The notes beneath the pieces are model-generated. The model was given only the letters and a program-made list of their open reading frames with translations, ran no database searches and was not told where the DNA came from. A stretch of DNA of 64,000 bases from Iris pallida. Its lineage: Eukaryota; Streptophyta; Magnoliopsida; Asparagales; Iridaceae. Below are positions 34,051-46,613 of the stretch, in pieces. How positions within the stretch are numbered: the first letter of the stretch is position 1; every line of letters starts with the position of its first letter. The stretch lies in contig JANAVB010004096.1 in NCBI GenBank assembly GCA_029216955.1, forward strand, positions 28,501-92,500, written 5' to 3'. The position numbers and the translations under genes were made by a program.

Positions 34051-34609
34051 GGTCTCCATTTCAGAGCCTCCGTCGCCTCCTCGTGCTGGGCATCCAACCG
34101 CCTCTTCGGATGCTGGGCCCTCTTTCGTCGTAGGCACGTGTCCTATCCCGTCGTCGTGTTCTGGCCTCTCGGCCGCTTTCACCCCTCCCCCGTGAGTGCC
34201 CCACCTTTGCTCCTGGGTTCTAGGGTGGCGGGTGCGCACCTTAGTTCTGCGCCCGTCCCAGTTGGGGTGCACACCTTAGTTCTACGACCGTCCCAGTTGG
34301 CGCGGCTGGCGCTAGCCTCTTCTTTCCGGGATCGCCTTCAGTTCCTGTCCGTGAGCTCCCAACTGACCTTCTTTCTCTTTGGCCTCGCCTGCGGGACCTG
34401 GCTCTCCTTTTCGAGCATCCTCCCGAAGTGTTGAGCTCACCCTCTCCGCCGCCCCGTCCCGGTCCTCCCGCTCTTCCGTCTTTCCAGAGGCCCCATAGCC
34501 CCCGTTCGGAGCCAGCTGCCAGGCTGGGTGCTGCTTCGTCCTGCATGACCTCCTCTGTGCCCCACCCCCTCAGTGGCGCCCCGGTACCCCCTTTCCGTCT
34601 GGTGTCCTG

Positions 34610-36039
34610 ATGCCTTCTTACGCAGACAAGCCTCGTCCGGACCGTACAGCCAAAAACGGTTTCATTTTCCCAGACGTCCCATTACCTGATGTTGTATACC
34701 CTTCAGAATCTCCTGTGCCTAAGGTCCCTTTCTCTGATCAGGAACTGTCCTCTCTTTCCATCTCCTTCCCCTACTTTCGTCCTCAAATTTTCCAATGGAT
34801 GCCCGAAACTTGACCGAGTTAAGGAGGTTATTTCCAGTTGGCGGCTTTCTACGGAATACTGGGTTGCTCCCCTCGACCCTAAGTATATTTTGCTGCACCT
34901 CTCCTCTGAGCTTGACCACAGGACTGTGTGTTCCAAGGGCACAGGTAGGGTTGACTCCCACCAAATGAAGATTATCTAGTGGTCAGCGAACTTTAACTCC
35001 AAAGAAGACTCAGCTACGGTTGCGACCTGGGTGACCCTTCCCAACCTTTCCCTCATCTGCTTCATTCCAGCGGCCCTTAATGGATAACCAACTCTTTAGG
35101 GACGTATGTGGCCGCAGCAGAAGAAACAAGCAACCTTACTAAAGCCCATTATGCTAAAATCTGTGTGAAACTCGACCTCACTAATGAGCCCCCCAACCAC
35201 ATTCTTCTTGAACTTGGCAACCAGACGCACACCCAGCGAATAGTCCACAAAAACCACATCATTTTCTACAAACACTGCCATTTGCGAGGACACCTAGCAG
35301 AACACTATTTTCTTCTTCACCCTTAGATCAAGAGGAATACAGTCCAAAAAGATGCCCCGATTAAAGTCGGCAGGAATCAACAACCGCCGACCCATCCCCC
35401 ATGCTTCTGCTTCCAAACATACACGTTAGATTCGACGACCGTGAAGGCACGCCAGTCAAGAAAGCCTCCCCCAGCACAGCTATGGTTCTTAGCACCACCC
35501 CATCTCTCCACCTCTACAATCAGTTCAATGCCCTGGACCCGGAAGCCACTGAGCACTCTCAGGCGCTCGATGTCCTTGAAGACTCCCACGAGCCCCTCGG
35601 AACGAGCTCAGAGATGGTATCACCCAGAGATATCCTCTTGGATACTGTTGCAGAATCCTCCCAAGACTCCATAACAGTCCACACCGAACTCAATGTCAGT
35701 CATCCCTCGAGCAAGGTGATCACCGTCGATGAAGCCCTAGCGATCCTGGGTCCGGATCAGGTCCTTAGAGGAAAACAGGTCATGACCACAGGATTTCCAC
35801 TCCAGTCAGCAGGAGAACTATTCGAAAGCACAGAAGACACCCTCATTATCCCCTCCGGAGAGGCCGTCCTATATTCCACTGGAGAAAGGCTCGAACCAAC
35901 CAAGGACAACCCCTCCATCACAGCTGAGGAACCAACCCTCGAAAACTCCGTGGTCGTAATGGCAACCACCAAAAAAATAATAAAAAAGAAACCACAGAGT
36001 CGTCGACCATGCGCACTAGATCTGCAGCCAAGCGGATAA
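34610..36039 (+). pseudogene. LINE-2 ORF1 (DUF4283-type with degenerate CCHC)
   Basis: An ATG at 34610 opens MPSYADKPRPDRTAKNGF and PLPDVVYPSESPVPKVPFS, matching LINE-1 ORF1. A stop and frame change follow near 34812; the DUF4283-like part is readable as WRLSTEYWVAPLDPKYILL (34830-34900). The knuckle region (HCHLRGHLAEHYF, near 35270-35310) has lost its first and last cysteines (to Y in both cases). The hydrophilic C-terminal part (35401-36039) includes ALAILGPDQVLRGKQVMTTG, the same block as LINE-1. The loss of knuckle cysteines and the stops make it non-functional. Confidence 0.8.
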
Positions 36040-36042
36040 AAA

Positions 36043-39000
36043 ATGCCCCCACCAACAACATTAATACTTAACACCCTCTCCTGGAATATTCGAGGACTGG
36101 CGAACAAACCCACCAAAAGGCGACTTACTAGCCTCAAAAAACTACACAAGATTGACTTTTTCATCGTCCTTGAACCTAAGATCCCCTCCAAGAAAATCAA
36201 AACCATCCAGCTGCAGTTAGGTTTCAATACTGCCATGGTAGACAACACGACATTTGGATCCTCTACTCGACGGAGGTCAAGATCAGAGTTATCCAGGATT
36301 CAAGGCAGGCTCTCTCGTGCTGGATAGAACACCCCTTTCACCCCAAGCGTGCCATTCGGTCTACGGTCTATGGCAGATGTGACATTGTTGAACGCAAACA
36401 GCTCTGGAACGACCTTCTCGACATCCACCTCAACCACATTAACCTTCCTTGGCTTTGTATCGGGGAGTTTAATGCTATTACCTGTAGAGAGGAGACGTCT
36501 GGTGGTCGGTCTCCTCCCCACTCGGCCATGCAAGATTTCAACAGCTTTATTTTTAATGCCAACCTCTCTCCGTTCCAGTTCACAGGAAATACATTCACCT
36601 GGTGTAACATGCAGGAAGGTGACCGTCGGTAATACTCTCGCCTGGATAGGGCCCTCACGAACACCCTCTCGCATGTTATGGGGATCACCTCCAGACTATC
36701 TCATCTCAATGCCACAAAATCCGACCATACACCCCTGCTGGTTGAAATTAATAGCACCTCCAGTCATATTAAAAAGAACTTCCATTTTCTCGACTTCTGA
36801 AGCGAGCATCCATAATTCAAGCACGTGGTTGCGGAAGCTTAGAACAGCACGAATTCGACTGACCCGCTCATCAGGGTGGTCAACAAGCTGAAGGTGACGA
36901 GGAAAGCCCTTACGGCTTGGAGTAAACAGGCGTATGGGGATATTTTCCAGGCCGTTCGTGTCGCCGAAGATGATGTCACTCGTACAGAGGCCCTATTCTT
37001 GACTGACCGATCGCCAGCAACCAGGACCGTCCTTAACCTTACCAAAGCTATTCTCAAATTCTGGATGAAAGTCGAAACTGATTTCTGGAAACAGAAAGCG
37101 TGGCTTAAATGGGACAACGAGGGGGACAAAAACACAGCCTATTTCTACGCCTGTGCCAACGGTCGCAAATAAAAACTTACCCTCCATCAGATCAACGACG
37201 ATTCCGGTAACCTCATGCTAACCAACAGGGAATCCAAGTGGCTGCCGCAATATTTTACTCTCAGCTGTTCACCAAAGATAGGGTCCACAGAGATAACAAC
37301 TTTCTGGTTCAGATCCCCTACCTCATAGACGACACCGGTAACATCCAGGTGGAACTCCTTCCGTCCGAGCAAGAGGTAAAAGACACGGTTTGGGCCCTCG
37401 ATGTACACCGTACGCCAGGACCAGACGAATTCTCGGGTTTTTTTTCCAGAAAGTACTGGGATATAATCAAGAAGGACATCCATGAAGGCAGCGGCAACTG
37501 CCTTCTTCCAGGGAGCTACTTACCCCAGAGCCATATCTTCCGTCAACCTCATCCTCATCCCGAAAAAAGATAATCCAGAGACTTTCTGTGACTTCCGCCC
37601 CATCAGTCTGTGCACCTTCACCAACAAGATCATCTCCAAGATCATCGCCTCCCGTATGTCATACTTGCTTCCCAAGATTATCTCTGAGGAGCAAAGCGAC
37701 TTCGTCCGAGGAAGAAACATCCAGGACAATATTATGCTAGCTCAAGAGTTAATGACCTGTATGAAACGCCCTGCTAGAGGTGGCAATATCGTGATCAAAC
37801 TGGACATGGAGAAAGCTTACGACAGACTGGATTCGTAATTCATGATCTGGGTTTTCAGGACCTTTGGATTTTCGGAAAGCTGAACTAATTTCGTGTGGAG
37901 ATCGATCAATAACTCGTGGTTTTCTACGGTTATCAACGGACAGCCGACGGATTCTTTAAATCGAGTCACGACATCAGGCATGGAGACCCCTTATCGTCCA
38001 TCGTCTTCATCATCATGACGGATGCCTTGAGCAGAAATCTGAACAATATGGCTTGCACCTCGAACTTCCAGCATTTTCATACAGCCAGCGGCTGCCCGAT
38101 CGTCACCCACCTGGCATATGCTGATGACATCCTCATTTTCACATCCGGGGATATCGGGTCGGTAGAAGTGGTCCACAACACCCTTCAGAGATACTCCTCT
38201 TGCTCTGGTCAGAAGGTCAATCCCACCAAGAGTGTCATCTATGCCCACCACAACATCAAGAGAGAGAACGCGGCTAGCATCTCCAATATCACCTCTTTCT
38301 CTATTGAACATCCTTCATTCCAATACCTCGGATGTCCCCTCGTGTACGACAAATCTAAGCCTGGCATTTTTGATGGGCTGATTAACAAAATCACAAAAAA
38401 ATTGGAGGGATGGCACAATGTAACCTTATCCCCAGGCGGAAAGATGATCGTCATCAAACATGTCCTCACATCTATACCCATATATACCCTGGTCGTGTGC
38501 TCTCCTCCCAAGAAGGTGCTCTCCTCGATTGAGAGAATTCTTAGCAACTTTTTTTGGGGGCACAGCGAAGGCCACGTCAAGCATTATTGGGCGAGTTAAG
38601 ACACCATGGCTAGGCCCACCGAGGAAAGGGGCATGGGCTTCGTAAAACTCTCTCACATTTTTGATGCCTTCTCGATGAAGCTGTGGTGGAAGCTTCGTAC
38701 GAGTCAGAATTTATGGGTTAGATTCATGAAGGCCAGATACTTCAAGAACATTCACCCATCATAAGCCATCTCCAACAGCATATCCTCATCGCTGTGGTGG
38801 CGTATCCTCATCGGGCACACCATGGCCGAACCAGTGATACACCTTTATTTGGGCGATGGAGAATCATCAACCTTCCTAGAATGCTGGGCTGGAGAAATGT
38901 TGCTCCCCTGTCTTCCGACGACCCGGAGGAATAGCAGGATCAAGGACTTATGGGATCCATCTTGAAACGACTGGGATTAGGGAAAGATCCTTGATTGGGC

Positions 39001-39595
39001 CGGAGAAGAGGCAGAAGATTGCATCCGTCGTCAAGGTCTGAAGATCGGTAACGAAGCAGATGAGCTGTGGTGGTCGGCCGATCCCTCGGGCGGCTTCTCA
39101 GTGTGCTCGGCCAGACAGGTGGCCTGCGGTCACGGGATGCCATCCTCGATCATCGATGCCTTCTGGTCCATCCTTATTTGGAGAGCCTTTCGAAAGAAGT
39201 TACCCACTGATGACAATCTGCACACAATTGGATTCAGTTTAGCCTCTGCATGCAACTGCTGTTCAGAGCATCAGACGAAAATAGTTGACCCAATCCTCTG
39301 TCATAGGGAATTACACGTCAAGATATGGAGAGTTCTGTCCCAGCGTTGCAGACAGGCTCAGGGAGGCGGGTGCTTCTAGGATCTCTTGGCTAGTTGGGCA
39401 TGTGTTTCCTACGGACACCAGATCGTAGCGGCAGCTGCTACGTGGGTCATATGGAAGAATCGTCACAAGGCAAGATATGAGCGCCACCAGTACAACATCG
39501 ACAAGATCATATGGAAGGTCCTTAATCAGTGCCGTAAGATCAGAGACATCTGTTCGCATGGCCAGACAAACTTTTGGGTTTCTTTTCTCTCCTAA
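36043..39595 (+). pseudogene. LINE-2 ORF2: endonuclease and reverse transcriptase
   Basis: The endonuclease starts LNTLSWNIRGLANKPTKR (36070) and includes NLPWLCIGEFNAITCREE, with frame changes near 36240 and 36480. RT appears in 37240-38600: LLPSEQEVKDTVWALD, TPGPDEFSG, LILIPKKDNPETF, FRPISLCTFTNKIISKI, VIKLDMEKAYDRLDS and the catalytic AYADD (YADD codons 38117-38128). It continues through YLGCPLVYDKS and LSPGGKMIVIKHVL. The C-terminus near 39390-39590 ends ATWVIWKNRHKARYE...NFWVSFLS. Stops occur at about 37150, 37837 and 38599, with frameshifts between. Compared with LINE-1, the same motifs survive but the frame is broken at different places, so the two copies decayed independently. Confidence 0.9.
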
Positions 39596-39731
39596 CCTCC
39601 AGTATTCAGATTTTATGGGTATACTTGTATAGGCGTCGACATTTTGTGCCTAGGGGTATACTTGTACAGGCTTCGACATTTTGAGTCTTTATGGAATAAA
39701 ACGGGGGATTTTCCAAAAATAAAATAAAATA

Positions 39732-39757
39732 ATATATATATATATTATTTATGGAAT

Positions 39758-39808
<51 letters not shown>
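39732..39808. repeat. AT microsatellite at the LINE-2 3' end
   Basis: Two AT runs (39732-39746 and 39763-39808) separated by a short copy of TTTATGGAATAAAAT, itself a repeat of the LINE-2 3' end at about 39689-39703. It represents the continuation of the element D LTR microsatellite. Confidence 0.9.
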
Positions 39809-39812
<4 letters not shown>

Positions 39813-41578
39813 GATTTCTAGAAAATCCTATTTTTAATCCAGCCTCCTTTGTGGTTTGATCTTGGAGAACCTTCAACTTTGCGAGGTGATTGATATCAAC
39901 CTCAATATCCATTTTGAGTGCCCGTTTTTTGTTAGAACCGTATCAAGATTATCTTTCGAATGTATACTTTATTTTCATTAATTATTTACGTGTATTTTTG
40001 GGAAATTATTTGAGTGCCAGTTGTCTGAAATTCAACGCGTCGTACTGTTTTCGAGATTACAGGAGATTGTGAACTCCCTTTTGTGAACCGTTTGCTATTT
40101 TGGAAAGCTGACACATAGATATACAACATATAATTTTTCCAGAAATTATTTTATTTAATTAGTAGAACTCAGATTTGGTTGGTGATATACCGATTTAGTT
40201 AAGGTTAGCCATAATGGCAATAACTTTTCGCCAAATCATGATTTTATGGCACTGTCAATTCTAGTGCACTCGTAGCACTAAAATATACATGGTTTCACAC
40301 AAATCATTATGTTCAGTTTTTATTTAGCCAACAAATTATGTTCAGTTTTTATTTCAGATTATTATGAGATTAAATTAGGATTTTAGATGATTTATTTCAG
40401 AATTAAATTAGATTAAATTAGGGAACCTATTTAGCAAATTCTTGTGGTTTTAAAACTTGGATTTTTAGATCTAATTTGTCATTATTCATATGACACGGTA
40501 GATCGAACTTACGACTCCTTGAGTTTGTGACTTTATCATCTGTCAGAGTAGGCAAGTATCACTATAACTTATGTTGCATTTATTTTGTACTGCATATATC
40601 TTTATATCATTTTTAACTCTTACTTCTTTATAATTCATGTTGTCGTTGTTCTTGATTACAACTTGTGCACGAGAGTTAGAATCCTTAGTGTATATGTACA
40701 TGTTCATGTATTACTTCTTGTTTATCATATTTACTGTTTATCGTATCGCTAATGTTTTATCATAATGAACATGTATCGTGAGTGAGTCGTGCGGAAGAAT
40801 ACAACAAGTAAGCATGTGGGCGACGAATTCAATACAAACTCCCTATATATTGATTGCATAATATCAGTCATGCACCACACGTATGACTAACGTATAACCT
40901 AAACTGTGTACATGCAGAAAGTTAGTATTCTAAAACACAAAATGCACATGATCCCTTGTTGCTATATTGTTCAATGTTCTTTTTCCATCGAATCAACTTT
41001 CATATTGTCACCATGTTATAACTGTACTCTTATTATCATATCATGTCATGCCTATAGTTTATCTTCCTTATTATTATTTTTTATGCATGTATATTGTATT
41101 GTATAATGTAGTGTTATGGTGATCTTGACCCGATCCTGACTAGATAATTTATTTTTCAGCTTTAGACGATGTGATCTGTCCTGAGGGTTACGGTGAGTAT
41201 GTTGGCGATACTGACGTCACTGACGTACCAGATTCCTGCACTGATGCGAATTAGCATATTTTATTCCTTATGTATTCACATTAGTTAGTGGACATTTGTT
41301 ATAGATTTTAGTTTGTTTATCGTATTTTATTCTAACGGGTTTGATTTCGACCATTTGAGTCGTAGTAGAATATTTGATGACCTTTCATTAGTTGTTAATT
41401 GAGACTGTTAGATATAATTTTTTTTATAATTATTTGTAACTTAGTTGTGGATGTTATATGCGTGTTGTACTTGTTATGGACCATTATTTATCATAGACAG
41501 CGTACTACCACCAATCTTGCGGCGTAGGTTGGACTTGACCATGTACTCTTCTTCCAAAAGTGGGAGCGGATCGTGACA
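39809..41578 (+). repeat. LTR of element D, 3' part
   Basis: It continues the LTR begun at 23249 and ends AGTGGGAGCGGATCGTGACA at 41578. It is homologous to the minus strand of the solo LTR at 29234-31692, for example CCAAATCATGATTTTATGGCAC...GCACTCGTAGCAC at about 40232-40280. Together the two parts make about 2.5 kb, the same length as that solo LTR. Confidence 0.75.
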
Positions 41579-41593
41579 AGTTTTTATGGTAGC

Positions 41594-41668
41594 CCATGGA
41601 GGTCCATTTCGCAAAAAAATACGAACTCATAGTAGTACTTAATTTAACCGTACTACTGCGAGCCTGCA
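41594..41668 (+). promoter_or_regulatory. Post-LTR hairpin of element D
   Basis: A perfect inner stem AGTAGTAC (41631-41638) with GTACTACT (41650-41657) is extended by CTC/GAG pairs. It lies inside an outer TGGAGG (41597-41602) with CCTGCA (41663-41668) stem that has one mismatch. It begins 15 bases after the LTR end, as in element A. The gag start codon follows about 180 bases later. Confidence 0.6.
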
Positions 41669-41907
41669 ATTAGAGTTGAAGTTAGGATGTTATATCAGCC
41701 ACAAATAGGATTTCCATCCCTATGAAACTGTTTTATCTTAGGATTCTCTTGTCTCTTATTTTGCATCCTGCTTGATTTCGTCCGTGATTTCTTTGATATA
41801 TTTGTATGTATCATTCTAACTATGTCCTTTCCTCATTTTTAGTTTACAATGGTTAATACAAGGCGTAGTGCGATCCGTAGGGGAAAGAGAGAGGCTAACC
41901 CTTATGC

Positions 41908-44900
41908 TGTCACGACCCGCACCCTAGAGTAAGGGCACGAGACGTAGGTACGTCCAGCCTACGCAGCAGTTTCGGCGGTAGAACGCTGTCCTGGGTCAAC
42001 ATACATCTAACAATATAACTCTAAACAGTTTATACTCCACGAATGGGGGTGACATAGCAGTAAATAAACTCAATCACAACTAAGGAAGAGATAGCACGAT
42101 ATGATATAGAACTCAAGGAATGCAGATGATAAGGTAGTCTAAGATAAAATCCCAACAAATATCCAGAGTACAGAACTCAGCTACTGAGTATGAAAGAATA
42201 TATACAACTCAAAATCTCTGAACAACAATAGAGTCTAGCTAAACAGTCTCAAGGCAACATAAAATAAAATAAGGCCTAACTAACCTAGTCTAGGCAATGG
42301 GGGTGATGTCCTCAGCTAGAGCTGGATCCTCCTGAGAGTCCAGCTCGTAAGTGTCGTCCAGGGCTGCCCCGTAGAAGGTACCACACAGGCCTCCTCCTCG
42401 TCCTCTATAATATTTTCAAGAGGTCCAGTCAGGACAGGAGCGAGTACAGTACATCTCAACAGTTCATAGCAGGTTAGAAAATATAATCATGCAGTAAAGT
42501 AAGATACAAGTACTGAAAGAAGTGCAGTATGTAAACAGAGAGAGGACTGTAATAGAAATATCTACTATAAATAGAGACTAACAGTGGCTAGTGAGTCAGA
42601 GTACAATATAGACATGTAAATAGTATAGGAGGTTCTGATAAGACACTATGGAAAGATTCTGATAAGATACTACTTGGGTATTATTCACATGTCTACTTCT
42701 ACTCCCCCGTACCCCCAATCAATATACAAGGATCCAACCAGGTTATGTTATGATTCCATGCAAAGCCCCCGAAGGGTGATACATGGATGTCCCATAAATG
42801 AGGATTCTAGGAGATTCTAGGATACCCAATAAATAGGATAAGAGATTCTAGGAGACTCTGTGATCATAAGAGTATATGTCACAAGTGATCAAAGAACCAA
42901 TAAAGTATAGTGATACGCCATGTAAGTAAAACGCACGGAACATGTAGTACCCGATGCTTCCTAAGGATAACATCTCAAGAAGGGATCCATATAGTACCAA
43001 TCCGTGTGACCAACGTGACAGTAACAAGTAAAGTAATTTAATACAGGAAACAATTCTAAGCAGGATATGAAATTATCAGAGAATGTACTCGTCTGGTATC
43101 TGAGTGTCCAATATGAAAGTACTGTCCGAGGAGTGGTGTCTGGCTCCTAATCAGAACAGCACAAGTCACAACAAGCCCAGAATGGTAAAATGAAGCACTA
43201 CAATACATTCTACATGAATCTAGGTCAATCTAGGCCAAAGTCAACTCTTGGTCAACTCTGGTCAACCCTAGAAGTCAAACTAGGTCAACTATGGTCCAAC
43301 TAGGTCTAACAAGTCTAAACTAGTCTATACTAGGTCACACAAGCCATTCTAGGGTCTAACAAGACTAATCTAGGCTCACTAGGCAATAACATGCCCTAAC
43401 AACCAAAGCATAACATTACACACATGACAATATATCTAATATATTTTACACATACTGATATAGTACATAATATAATATAAATACACATATTTAACATATA
43501 GGCTCCTATTTGCATCACACATACTAACATATTCATATATCTAATATATATATAATGGTAGGCACTCACACATATAAAATATATGGGGCATATATGTGAT
43601 ACCTATATATATAGCTATACCTCACTACATATATATACACATATGTATAGAGAAGGGCACATGTGTTCAAGGGTATGTGTAAAGTGTCCAAAGAGACTTA
43701 AACATGTGTGTGTGTGTGTAAGAGATAAACATGTGTGTGTAGAGTGTGTCATGTGCTAGTGATACACGAGTGTGTGAGGCTTTAGACACTAGGGTGTGTG
43801 TGTGTTACAAGTGAGCTGTGAAAAGTGTGAGAGAGTAATAGTGTAACATGACAGTTGTGTATAAAAATCAGTGAGTGTATAATAGATATATAAAACAGTG
43901 TTATAGGAACATTGCAAAAACAGTGAACTATATACATACAATGAAATCTGAATTTCTAAAACAGTGAAACAGTGAAGAAAGGAATGGGGTCAATTCCAGT
44001 TCAGTCCAAACATAATTTCCAGTTCAAAACAAAACCCCAAAATTAGTTAAAACAGTCCTCAAATATTCAGTTAACAGCCTAGACTTTTACTCTCATATTT
44101 AAACCTCAAATCACATCCAAACAACCCAAATTTCGACATACCATTAGTAAACACATAGGGGAACATATTAGAGCTTTAAATCATGCAAATAACAGTGTTA
44201 TCCATGTTAAAATTGAAGCTAAAACTCATACTGAAAATCTGGAAAAATAGGAACAGTGAATTGTTAATGTAGGTATCAGGAATTAGAGAAAAATGAGAAT
44301 CGATCTACAAAATTGAGTTAAAATAATGAACTAATGGTTGGTAATGTATCTACATATTGTGTACGTATCCCACAACGAGTTTGTGTACACCCAAGTGGAC
44401 ACAAACGTGTCCAATCGAAACAAATATGAAAACAGTGCACAAACAGACCACTTGTCGTGTACGTGTTTACAGTGTCCGTGCACACGATACGACATGACAC
44501 AACCCACATGGTCATGTCCAAGTGTCAACCAAGTATATGGCCAGGGCTAGGACACCCTGCCACGTGTCCACGATATGCGTGCGTGCGATACGACAGGCGT
44601 ATCAGTGCTCGAAAACGACTGAACCCAGTTCAGTGTAAATTTGATGCATGCGTTCGTGCGTGTCCGACACGACATGTGAGGGTCTGAGACTCGACACATG
44701 TTGTGTCAGTCATGAGTATGACCTATGTGTCAAGTGTCGCATGTTGACGTGGCGTGTCCTGTGAGTTGTGGCCCCCGTGCGTGTGGGTACCGCGTGTCCG
44801 CGAGTCCTGTGTGACTCAGACACAACTCAAATCCACCCCAGTCCAACGCAAACGTGTAAGCGACATCAAAATGATAATTTCTATTCAAACACAATTTGAA

Positions 44901-45747
44901 ATATCGAACGAAATGCCACAAAAGGTATTTCGTCAAACACTTGCGCGTGTCACTGATACGTGTCCGATACGGACACGTACAGGACACGAAAATTGGGAAA
45001 CCTATACCTACAGAACCAGGACACCTAGGGCTAGATGTCTATGTAATTTAAACCAAATTTTAATGGATGGAATAGAATGTACCTATGGGTGTTCTTCAAC
45101 ACAAAACTCTTTTAATGAGGGAATCTCCAAAAGCTACCCAATCTCTCAAATTGATTCAAATCTGTGATTTGACTCCACCATCAGCAAGAAAACATTGATT
45201 AGATCATAATGGAAGAAATCTCAATCAGAAAGGAGTCATATTGATTAAACTAGAAAGAAATTTAAATGAAGGCTTACCTATTCCTTAGAAAAATGGAGAG
45301 CTAATTAAAAAGAGGCACAAATCCCTATGGAGACATTATATAGGCAAGGGAGGTCTTGGCTGGTCACTTTTGTTAGGGTTAGGATTTTTAGGTTACATCC
45401 TACGGCTAGGAATGAATCTAGACTAATGGATGGCCTAGAACAAAAGGTTCTATCCTAGTCTTTTGCAAAATCACTTAACTTGACTAAACTTGACTTAACC
45501 CTTAACTAAACCATCTAATTCTCAAAGTGGCTCACTAAGCTAGTTATGACCAATCTAGGTTAGGTCCAATCTAGGTTAGGCTAACCAAAATCACAAGGCA
45601 ATAATTAAATTAGTATTTAAATCAACAATTCAATTAAATTATTTAAAAATTCCTAATAAAATATATTAAATTCAAATAAATTCTAATAATTTCAAATAAC
45701 CCCAAAAATGATAAAAATACCCTCAAACTAGAAATGTGGTAGTGACA
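41908..45747 (-). mobile_element. Solo LTR, 3.84 kb, in the element D gag gene
   Basis: TG...CA ends and target duplication TATGC (41903-41907 and 45748-45752). On the minus strand it starts TGTCACTACCACATTTC and ends GGGTGCGGGTCGTGACA. No internal region is present. It holds degenerate CTAGGTCAA-type repeats (about 43200-43390), GT-rich runs (about 43690-43810) and a cluster of ACGTG-containing motifs (44405-44978). Its right-hand plus-strand DNA is AT-rich. No gene was found in it. Confidence 0.88.
44405..44978. promoter_or_regulatory. Cluster of ACGTGTC/ACGTGGC motifs in solo LTR
   Basis: ACGTGTCC at 44405, ACGTGTTT at 44461, CACGTGTC at 44561, ACGTGGC at 44747, ACGTGTA at 44852, and a perfect inverted pair ACGTGTCCG (44958-44966), ATA, CGGACACGT (44970-44978). 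ACGTGTC and ACGTGGC are known core sequences of abscisic-acid response elements and G-box-like bZIP sites. Function here is inferred only from motif density. Confidence 0.4.
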
Positions 45748-46613
45748 TATGCTACTCCCGATCCCGAAAGATCGACTGCAGAGAGTACTACGTTCGTGGA
45801 TCCAACTGACCAATACGAAAAGAGGGTTAGTGATGAGGAGCTCCCACCACCACCAGCAGCACCAGCACCAGCCCAATGAGTAACTATGGATGGAGCATAT
45901 ATTCTTGTAATACTCTAAGGCATGATGGAACCTCATACAAATATTATAGAGAGGAGCATAGAAACATGACAAGGCCATGTAGGAACTATTGAAGGGTTTG
46001 ACAAGATGAACCTGCCTCCCTTTACAGGTGCAAAGAAGCCTATAGAAGTTACCAATTGGCTAATGGAGACAGAGACATTGCTAGAGGCATTATAGTTACA
46101 ACCAGAGAAGTGGATAAAGGTGGTTAAGTTGTAGCTTAAGGATAATTTTCATCATTGGTGGGTCGTACAAGAAAGGCGTTTGGGCACAAATGTGTCATAG
46201 ATAGAGTTCACGGACCTCTTCAATACTATGTTCTTCCATATGATAGTTCGAATGGAGTTATGACAGTTCATATGATTGGAGCAGGATGACATGACGGTAA
46301 ACGAATATGATGCAGAGTTTAGTCGTTTGAGCCATCTTCTCCAATCTTATCTCTACAAAAGAAGAAAAGCCTATAAAATTTCATTCTGGATTGAACTACA
46401 AGCTGCAGAGTTTGACAGCCTCGATAGATCCGACCTCTTATACTGATATTTTGAATGTGGCTTGGCATCAAGAATCCATCATAAGATAGAAGTTAGCTTC
46501 CCAAAGGAGAGGTAGAGATAGTGGTCACCAAGAACCATCAAAACGTCCTAATGCCCAGCAAAAGATCCTTCAACCCTTGCAACAACGACATCATCCTCCA
46601 ACTAGGGTGGTAT

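Larger units (their letters stand above)
33291..39731 (+). mobile_element. L1-type LINE on the plus strand (LINE-2)
   Basis: GC-rich 5' region (33291-34609) with a minisatellite, ORF1 (34610-36039), ORF2 (36043-39595), a 3' UTR and an A-rich tail (AAAATAAAATAAAAT) running into an AT microsatellite. Its 3' end (CATTTTGAGTCTTTATGGAATAAAAC region) is homologous to that of LINE-1. ORFs are broken. At about 6.4 kb it appears essentially full length. Confidence 0.88.
41848..46613 (+). pseudogene. Gypsy gag of element D, interrupted and decayed
   Basis: ATG at 41848 opens MVNTRRSAIRRGKREANPYA, the usual start of plant Gypsy gag. A solo LTR (41908-45747) interrupts after 20 codons. The frame resumes at 45748 as YATPDPERSTAE, a PPPPAAPAPA linker, then NLPPFTGAKKPIEVTNWL, a region around VVQERRLG, and DDMTVNEYDAEFSRLSHLLQSY, the Retrotrans_gag signature. 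There are at least eight in-frame stops and frame changes. The gene is cut at 46613 by element G, so its zinc knuckle and the whole pol are missing from the window. Confidence 0.8.

Noticed and set aside
33658..34434. Long GC-rich open frame of about 258 codons across the LINE-2 minisatellite, with repetitive Gly-Ala-Trp-Pro
   Set aside because: GC-rich DNA lacks stops by chance, and overlapping open frames exist in the other registers. The real ORF1 start with recognisable homology is at 34610.
43690..43810. GT-rich stretch as a potential Z-DNA or regulatory element
   Set aside because: Short, interrupted simple repeat inside a solo LTR; no evidence beyond composition.
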